Shown piece after piece: positions 55,905 to 64,000 of a stretch of DNA of 64,000 nucleotides. Positions within the stretch are counted from its first letter, which is position 1; every line of letters begins with the position of its first letter. Both the position numbers and the translations under genes were made by a program. The stretch is taken from contig CM060328.1 of NCBI GenBank assembly GCA_030674155.1, forward strand, positions 34,907,479 to 34,971,478. Reading direction: 5' to 3'. A model generated the notes under the pieces. It was not told where the DNA came from. It saw nothing but the letters and a program-made list of their open reading frames with translations, and made no database searches. This DNA is from Stramonita haemastoma. Lineage: Eukaryota > Mollusca > Gastropoda > Neogastropoda > Muricidae.

Positions 55905-56245
55905 TGACTTCTCCCATAACTCCTTTTGGAGTCACTGGGGCACAGCACTGAATGTTTCAGGCAGTGTATCATAGGTAAGTGGAACCTGGCAGAACCCATT
56001 TTTCTCCAGGTAGCACAATGCATGCTGGGTATGTTGCTGTCATGCATCCCACTGTCCATACCCAGTCTATTTTTCTCCACAAGGCAGATGCCATTTCATC
56101 ATGTGCATGATATTGCTGTATGCATTCACACATGGTACCTCCATTCATATCCTCATCCAAAGGACTTCTGGGTCAGAGGAGTCAGTACCAAAGTTTCCAG
56201 AACAACATTCCCTTCAAGAGGCTGGAACCCTGGCCCTTCTGTATC
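55905..56245 (-). mobile_element. SINE-C, reverse copy 2
   Basis: CTTCTCCCATAACTCCTTTT, CAATGCATGCTGGGTATGTT and GGAGTCAGTACCAAAGTTTC. The right end runs into a C-rich tract (56247..56288). Confidence 0.72.
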
Positions 56246-56299
56246 CCCCCCCCCCCCCCCCCCCCCTCCCCCCCTCCCCCTCCCCTCTCTCTCCAAAAA

Positions 56300-57470
56300 A
56301 TTAATTTCAACCTAAAAAATGTGGATACGTACACAAAACAACCATTATATAGTTCTACACTTTTTGTCTGACTGCCTCTGAGTACAATTCTGAGCAAAAT
56401 TAAAATGTTATTAAAAAAAACCAGATATATAAATAAGAACAGAAAGAAAGACAGCAAAAAAAAAACAACACTAAACAAAACAAACAAAACAAAATCAGAA
56501 AAGACAGAACATGGAAAGAAAAGGAAGAATGATACAAACAACAACAACAGCAACAACACACACCCAGATGATATTAAAGAAACCAGAAAGACAAACAGCA
56601 AAAAAAAAAAAAAAAACTTAAAAAAAAACAAACCCAAAACAGAAAAAGATAACGAAAAAACCCTCATAGAAAAGAATCAAGAAACAAAACCCAAACATAA
56701 AAAAGAAGATGACACAGAACCCATCAAAGAAAAAAGAAAAAACACAAAAACACAGATAGGAAAATTCAGACCTCATAACAATTCCAAAATATCAGCTTCC
56801 ACACCAAAACAATAACAAACAATCTCAAAAACATCTCAATTAATCTTTTTTTTTTTAAATTGCCTTCTTACAAAAGCACACTTGTACCAGATTTGAGACT
56901 TCTGTTCAAACATGGATGGCATTTACAGTCACTTTATCTCGGAAGATGAAAAGAACGATGCACAGGGATTTCTTGTTGGTGTCATACGGATAGATAGTGC
57001 ATAAGAAAATGTCTTTATCCCAGACATTCATTAAAGCACGGCCACTTATAAATCACAGATTTAAAGAATATCAATGAGAAAAACAAAGAAAGAGAAACAC
57101 TCACAGAAACAAAGAAGAAAAACATAAGAAGAAGAAAGACCATGTCATGCATAGATCATATTATGTTTATGTTTAAAAAATATATTTTAATGCAAGTTGA
57201 TCATGCATTTTGTTGCATGCAGTCTTTTCACTAACATGTTATTCATGAACACACATTTCTCTTTCCTTTTTTAATCGTCTTTTAAAAAAAAAAATTTTTT
57301 TTTACTCATTAACTCAATAAATTTGTTCACCAATTCCTGATTTTCATTTAATCATCAACATACAAAATCAACCCCTAAACACAAAATAACAACAAAAAAA
57401 AACAACCAAAAAACCCCCAACAAAAAACCCCAGCAACATAGAGAAAAGTAATACACACAGAAAGAGATTA
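56300..57470. other. A-rich non-coding stretch
   Basis: No exon or element seen. The Lys/Asn-rich frame at 56405..56815 reflects A-rich composition. Confidence 0.5.
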
Positions 57471-57474
57471 CGCT

Positions 57475-58465
57475 AAAAACTATCATAAAATGCAGAAACC
57501 CAAAACACAGAAAGAATGTATGATCAAAACTGTCCTATGATGCAGAAACAGAAAGAATGTAAGATGAAAATTGTCCTATAATGCAGAAACAGAAAGAATG
57601 TATGATCAAAACTGTCCTATAATGCAAAACAGAAAGAATGTATGATCAAAACTGTCCTATAATGCAGAAACAGAAAGAATGTATGATCAAAACTGTCCTA
57701 TAATGCAGAAACAGAAAGAATGTATTATCAAAACTGTCCTATAATGCAGAAACAGAAAGAATGTATGATCAAAACTGTCCTATAATGCAGAAACAGAAAG
57801 AATGTATTATCAAAACTGTCCTATAAATGCAGAAACACATTACAAACAGAAAGAATGTATGATCAAAACTGTCCTATAATGCAGAAACAAAATTACAAAC
57901 AAAAAATGTATGATCAAAAACTGTCTATAATGCAGAAACACATTACAAACGAAAAAAGTATATCAAAACTGTCCTATAATGCAGAAACAGAAAGAATGTT
58001 GATCAAAACTGTCCTATAATGCAAAACACAATACAAACAGAAAATTCTACTATCAAATTACCCACAATGATAAACAAAGATTCAAGGTCAAAACTATCTA
58101 AAATGCATATACAATACAAACATAATTCACTGTCTAAACTATTCGATAATGCAGAAACACAATACAAACAGAATTCACTGTCTAACTATTCTATAATGCA
58201 AAAAAATACTAACAATTCCATGTCAAAACTATTCTATAATGCAGAAACACAATGAACACACATACAGAATTCACTGTCTAACTATTCTATAATGCAGAAA
58301 CACAATACACAATACAAACAGAATTCAATGTCAAAACTGTCCTATAATGCAGAAACACAATACAAACAGAATTCAATGTCAAAACTGTCCTATAATGCAG
58401 AACACAATACAAACAGAATTCAATGTCAAAACTATCCTATAATGCAGAAACAATACAACCGACAA
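57475..58465. repeat. 42-bp satellite-like array in two subtypes, about 990 bp
   Basis: Left part: AAACAGAAAGAATGTATGAT plus CAAAACTGTCCTATAATGCAG, about 13 copies. Right part (58020 on): CACAATACAAACAGAATTCA plus ATGTCAAAACTATCCTATAATGCAGAAA, about 9 copies. Both share the TCCTATAATGCAGAAACA core. Confidence 0.9.
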
Positions 58466-58514
58466 ACCAGAGGATTTCTGATCCCATCTTACACTCATTC
58501 TAATCCAGAACTAC

Positions 58515-58925
58515 ACACTGGGTTGATGTGACTTCTCCCATAACTCCTTGAGGAGTCATTATGAAACTGCACTGAAGTTTTTCAAGCTGTGTGTCCTGGA
58601 CAAGCTGAACTTGGTGGAGCCCATCCTTCTCCAGGCAGCAGTGTGCATGCTGGGTACATTGGTGTCATCTATGTCACCAGCCATAGTTGACCTAAAACTC
58701 TTGTACAGAAAGTGGACAGTAGGGCTTTAAGCTGTGAGCACGATGTCCTGCATGGGTTTGCACACACAGGATAGCAGTGTACAGTCTCATCTACAGAGCT
58801 TTCAGGGAAGTGGAGTCCGTACCAATGTTAACCTCCAGGAGGAAAATCCCCTTGTACAGCCACGTCAGTGGAGACTGGAACTCATGCCCTCAATTATTGT
58901 CAGATCAGGAGTATGAGGATTTTTC
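58515..58925 (-). mobile_element. SINE-C, reverse full-length copy
   Basis: Left end CATAACTCCTTGAGGAGTCA, body TGGTGGAGCCCATCCTTCTC and GTGTGCATGCTGGGTACATT, right end with GACTGGAACTCATGCCCTC (reverse of a B-box-like sequence). Confidence 0.78.
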
Positions 58926-58938
58926 TCTTAACTATCTC

Positions 58939-59030
58939 GGCTAGAGCCCCAAGGTTAACCATGGTGACATTTTTGCATATGCAACCATTTTTGCCCACCA
59001 TTTATGTAGCCACATTCCGACTATGGGGAT
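58939..59030 (+). repeat. Dispersed repeat H, copy 5
   Basis: GGCTAGAGCCCCAAGGTTAA and GCAACCATTTTTGCCCACCA. Confidence 0.65.
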
Positions 59031-59089
59031 GATGTCTGAACATGACACAGCAGTATGCATGTGATTTTCTTAATAGATTTTTTGTCATC

Positions 59090-59330
59090 CATTCTTACCA
59101 ACACAAATGGCCTATTTTCGAAAAGGCAGAACAGGTTTTTTGTGTGTACAAAATGTTCTGCACGTGTGCACACATGGGACCTCAATTTATAGTCTCATCT
59201 GAAGGAGTTTTGAGTTAGTGACTATGTTTATTTCTGGGAAAAAGATTCCCTTGAATGTGTCTACACACCTGGGCTCGATCCCAGGCTGTCGAATTACAAG
59301 TGCAATGCTCTAACCACTAATGTTTTCTGC
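59090..59330 (-). mobile_element. SINE-A, old reverse copy
   Basis: ACACAAATGGCCTATTTTCG, GACCTCAATTTATAGTCTCA and GTCGAATTACAAGTGCAATG are the reverse of the SINE-A body and head. Confidence 0.65.
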
Positions 59331-59564
59331 CCCCTTATGAGGATCTAAGCATAAGGTTGTTCTGCCCTCTGCATACATTGTTCTGCCCTCTGCTATACAA
59401 GATCACAATGGCCAATAATAAATGCTTGGAGTGAGTATTCTGTGCAAACCAACAAGCTGATCTACCAGATACACAGGCATGTCAATAAGCACAGTGACAG
59501 TGGTTATAAACTTCACTAGGATAGATGGTAGTACACCCGTGCAGTTTCATTATTTGTGACTTAG

Positions 59565-59992
59565 AGGAAGAGGAGGAGGAGGAGGAGGAGGCCGAAGAAG
59601 AAGAAGAAGAAGAAGAAGAAGAAGAAGAAGAAGAAGAAGAAGAAGAAATGAAGAAGAAGAAGAAGAAGAAGAAGAAGAAGAAGAAAGAAGAAGAGAAACA
59701 ACAAGAACAACAAAAAACAAAAAAAAAAAAACAACAACAACAACAACAACAACAACACAACAACAAAAAAACCAAGAAAAAAGAAAAGAAGAAAAGTGAA
59801 AACAAGAAAAGAAAGAAAAAAGAAGATGAAGAAGAAGGAAATAAAGAAGAGACACAAAAAAAAAAAGATGAAAAGAAGAAGAAAAAAGAATGAAAAAGAA
59901 GAGGAACAAAAAAGAAGAAGAAAAAAGAAGAAGAAGAGAAGAAAGAAGAAGAAGAAGAAGAAGAAGAAGAAGAAGAAGAAGAAGAAGCGTTT
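59565..59992. repeat. (GAA)n trinucleotide array, about 430 bp
   Basis: Long GAA runs at 59595..59695 and 59940..59988 with (CAA)n and AAAAGAA interruptions between. Lys/Glu-rich and Ser/Phe-rich frames on either strand are artefacts. Confidence 0.95.
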
Positions 59993-60639
59993 AAAGAAAA
60001 TAAAAATAAATACAGTAATACAGCAACAGTTGTGCACATTAAACCAGAGTTTAATGACAGAATTAACATCATCCCCCCATCCACCCCCACCCCAAAAAAA
60101 ACCCTGTAATTTTCCAGTGAAACAGTACACCTCTGTACAGAACAAACAGTACACAAAATCCATATCAAAGAAAATAACAATACGACCACTTAAAACACAT
60201 ATCGCAAAAGAAATTTGATTTTAATGCACATTCATCATGGAGAAGATTAAGAAGAAACTTCGTTTTCTTGCCTCAACCTAGAGTAAGACTGATATCACAT
60301 CGGAACATCACAAAAACTGATATCACAAATCTGTACTGATGTAAAGTAGCACACATTATGTAACACACTGAAATATTGCAGCCTCAATATCCAGCCTGAT
60401 CTTGACAGCGTAACTAGATCCTGCTGCTCATGAGTGCTCTATGCAGACACTGTCACTACTGTGTTTTGTTTTTTTTATAAAAAAACAACTTCAAATGAAA
60501 GATGGAAGTAGTTAGAAAAAATCCCTGTGATGATGACATGGACGATGGCTTTTCCAACCATAAGGCACCGGGGCACACAGAGAGACAAGTTGGCAAAAAA
60601 CACTGATGGGGCACTGAAGGGATGTGCTTACAGACTGTA

Positions 60640-61050
60640 TGATAACTTAGCAAATTTCTTGGCGATGACGATTATAGAGAAATCAGTATCAGTTATATCA
60701 GAGAAGATTTTGTTAATTCAGTGGATATTCTGTTAAATCAGTAGAGATTCTATAAAACCAGCAGAGATTCTGCTAAATCAGAGGATATTCTGTTAAATCA
60801 GTAGAAATTCAGTGAAATCAGAGGAGACTCTGTTCAATAAGCATAGATTCTGTTAAATCAAAGGAGAATCTGTTAAATCAGAGAAGATTTGGTAAAATCA
60901 GAGGAGATTCACTTAATTAAATCAGAGGAATTCAGCAGAATCAGTAAAGATTCACTCTAGCAGAGATTTAGTGAAATCAAACAGCTGAGGTTCACTTAAA
61001 TTACTGAAGATTTACTTTAATCAGTAGAGATGCAGTGAAATCATCAGTGG
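60640..61050. repeat. 20-bp array of AAATCAGTAGAGATTCTGTT units
   Basis: About 18 imperfect copies, with GAGGA/TAGAGA variants. Confidence 0.82.
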
Positions 61051-61244
61051 TGAGAGATTCTTCACAAACGGCATCTGTTAGCAGCAGTGACAGAAAAGTG
61101 CACCTGCTACATGTAGTGTACGTAGTTAGGTGCATTAGAGAAGTGAAGAGTTCACACTCATAGACACACAGACAGACAGACTGTGCATGTGTGTGTGTAG
61201 TGTCACAGCATGACGTGTGAAGAGATGTCACAACCGTCACCTAC

Positions 61245-61283
61245 CCCCTCATTCCAAGTACTCCACCAGACTCAAACATGTAT
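61245..61283 (-). CDS. Possible micro-exon of the gene ending at 54377
   Basis: Acceptor AATTTCTGCAG, donor GAGGG|gtaggt, 39 bases. Only one frame is open: YMFESGGVLGMR(G). Phase would be 1 in, 2 out, which does not by itself join the phase-0 exon at 54676, so another exon would be needed between. The splice signals are good, but the evidence is thin. Confidence 0.3.
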
Positions 61284-61437
61284 CTGCAGAAATTCACCAG
61301 TGTTGTATCATTAGTCCCTGAAGATGGAATGAAGCTACTTTAATGATGGGGAGAGAAACGAAACGAAACAAAACAGTCACATAGGCAAAAATCTCACCAT
61401 TGGAGAGGAACATATACACGCATGTGCGCGCAGCACA

Positions 61438-61662
<225 letters not shown>

Positions 61663-61684
61663 CTCCACCCTTGCTTTCCCATTT

Positions 61685-61790
61685 CAAATACCAACTATCT
61701 CCAAAGTCGGAATGCAACTACCTTCCTGAAGGCTAAAAACAGTCACATACGCAAAATCTCACAATTGGTGAACCTTGGAGCTCTAGCTGA
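61685..61790 (-). repeat. Dispersed repeat H, reverse copy
   Basis: AAGTCGGAATGCAACTACCT and GAACCTTGGAGCTCTAGCTG. Confidence 0.6.
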
Positions 61791-61929
61791 GGAACAAAAA
61801 AAAAACCAACAAAAACACCAAGAATGCACCCCCCCTAAAAAAAAACCCACCCCCCCCCCCCCATTGTTACACATCATCAAACCTTCTCTCATAACAACAC
61901 AAGCTATTTCCACACTTCTAACGCAGTCT

Positions 61930-62240
61930 AGAGGGACAGGATAGCCTAATGTCAGAACATTGCACTCGCAATTTGACGACCTGAGTTTGATTCCGGTCAA
62001 GGGGATTTTTCCCCTGAGTTAGTCCTTCGGATGAGACTGTAAACCGAGGCCCCATGTGCGAACACACGCAGAACATCTTGCGCACACGTTAAATCCTGTT
62101 CCGCTTTTCATAAGAGTAGGCCATTGTGTGCCGGTGGGAACAGATGACAAGATTTACAAAACTGAATACACATGGGGCCTGGATGAAAAAAAGCACATAA
62201 GTGCTTATTCCATTTCCTCCATATAAAAGAATAAAATAAA
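61930..62240 (+). mobile_element. SINE-A, near full-length copy
   Basis: Head GGGACAGGATAGCCTAATGT with loop ACTCGCAATTT (CGC, Ala), body AGAACATCTTGCGCACACGT and tail GTGCTTATTCCATTTCC plus AATAAAATAAA. Confidence 0.88.
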
Positions 62241-62568
62241 AAATATATATATAAAAAATAAACGATCACTATTTCAACCTATCTGTCACACACATAGTCG
62301 CTATACAATGACACTCGGCTAATGGCAGGTCTGCCAGACCCCTGGCCCAAAGCTCAAGCAGCTACTACACATTCAAAGCACTAAGAACAACATCAAAAAA
62401 GCACTGATAATATATATATATGCATGTACTGCAGCATGTTTCTATGTATTGAAGGAACTAGTGCATAGATGCAACCCCCTACCTAAAATCAGGAGGGTAG
62501 ATTGAAGTAGACATATATACCAACTACAGCCACTATATGAATAAAAAAAAAAACAACGAAATGATAAC

Positions 62569-62666
<98 letters not shown>

Positions 62667-63600
62667 TAAAAAACTTGGATGCATACAATACCCATACAGC
62701 AAAAGAAGAATCCAAGTAACATACCGAATGCATAACTACCCCCACAAACAACAATAAACAGAATTCTACAGAACATATAGTATAAAATCCACAACATAAA
62801 GAAAAACCTACAAGATGTACATAATGCCTAGAACCCCACCACAGACAAGAACAGATCTACAGAATACATACATATATTAATAAAAATATCACAAAATGAT
62901 ACACATAAACTATATTCTTCCATTTTTTATCCTTACATACATAGTGTTCTTTCCCTACTTTCTGCTTGTAAAGATGATGCTGAAACTGAACGACCAACAT
63001 GAATTCATTTAGCCCATGTTTAGCCAGTTAACAGTTTAGTCAATACATTAACATGTTTAGTCAATTATCATGTTTAGTCAATTAATTCAAAGCTGCGTTT
63101 ATCAATACTTGCTACACAGTTTTAACAAATAATCAAGCATATAGAAAAACAAAAACAAACAAAAAAATATGCAACACACAAAAAACAGAAGAAAATATGC
63201 TGCAGAGAAACCAAAAATGAATATATGCGAGATAAAACAATATGCAAGAGAGTATTTCAAAAAAACAAAGGAAACAAAAAAAACCTAACAAAAAAGCCAA
63301 AGAAAATTTTGTCGGCAAGAAAGTGAAAGCGAGCACTGACAGGCGACAGAAATGAACGTAAAATGTTAAAAATGGGAATCAACATTACCTGGTACCCAGA
63401 CGGAGTGCTAGACATGAAAATAATCACTTTGGTTTGGGGGTGTTTTTTTTCAAAGAGGAGTATGACATGGATTTCTTTTTCATCCATTTGCCAGCTTTCT
63501 TTTTTTTTTTTTTTTTAAAAAGGTCCCTGGTTTGATCTATGATATTTGTTAAGATGCTATGTGTGTGTATGATGTATTCATGTAAAAAAAAAAAAAAAAA
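62241..63600. other. Non-coding right flank
   Basis: A GA array (62568..62664) and AT-rich sequence. GTACCAG|gtaatg on the minus strand at 63390 looks like a donor, but no matching exon could be framed. Confidence 0.5.
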
Positions 63601-63639
63601 AAGTGAAGAGGAGGGTAGAAAAGGGGGTGGTAAGTGAGG

Positions 63640-63916
<277 letters not shown>

Positions 63917-64000
63917 CTATGTCTGCACACATGAGTGAGTACATGCAGGAGGAAGAGCAAGAACAATAAAATCAAATAATGAAAAAAAAATCACAGGCAT

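Noticed and set aside
63380..63430. Minus-strand exon ending GGGTACCAG|gtaatg
   Set aside because: A plausible donor, but no acceptor or conserved protein sequence could be defined upstream of it.

Overview
The window reads as nuclear DNA of an animal, most likely a gastropod mollusc. Genes have GT-AG introns, there are several tRNA-derived SINE families and non-LTR retrotransposon pieces of lophotrochozoan type, and simple-sequence DNA (GT/AC, GA/CT, GTCT, GAA) is extremely dense. The species cannot be fixed from the sequence alone. No operon, CRISPR array, plasmid or phage feature is present.

Three protein-coding loci are supported. (1) The 3' half of an SLC22-family organic cation/carnitine-type transporter lies on the + strand, with six exons from 2778 to 10934; its 5' half is off the left edge. 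(2) A complete ALDH7A1 (antiquitin, alpha-aminoadipic semialdehyde dehydrogenase) gene lies on the - strand from 38391 (ATG) to 16353 (TAA), in 19 exons totalling about 1.54 kb of coding sequence. (3) The last coding exon of an unrecognised - strand gene lies at 54676..54377, with an acidic C-terminus; one possible upstream micro-exon is at 61283..61245. Genes 1 and 2 converge, with candidate poly(A) signals at 12736 (+) and 13604 (-). The 16 kb between ALDH7A1 and gene 3 shows no gene I can support.

Mobile DNA: a 526-bp PIF/Harbinger-like MITE (428..953); a 5'-truncated I-clade LINE with RNase H (27873..29647) that carries a nested SINE, both with target-site duplications; four decayed LINE fragments; and several SINE families, called here A (Ala-tRNA-like head), B (Thr-CGT-like head), C, D, E and I, plus dispersed repeats F, G and H. 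Two D copies were each entered by a different SINE at the same internal site.

The most unusual structure is in ALDH7A1 introns. Tandem arrays abut exon edges and are built from copies of the neighbouring splice site. Intron 14 is largely an array of exon-14 donor copies followed by an array of exon-15 acceptor copies, and exon 8 is preceded by further copies of its own acceptor. Several otherwise well-conserved exons contain small frame-breaking indels (transporter exon B; ALDH7A1 exons 5, 11, 12, 16 and the 13/14 junction). These look more like consensus errors than gene decay, but the sequence alone cannot settle that.
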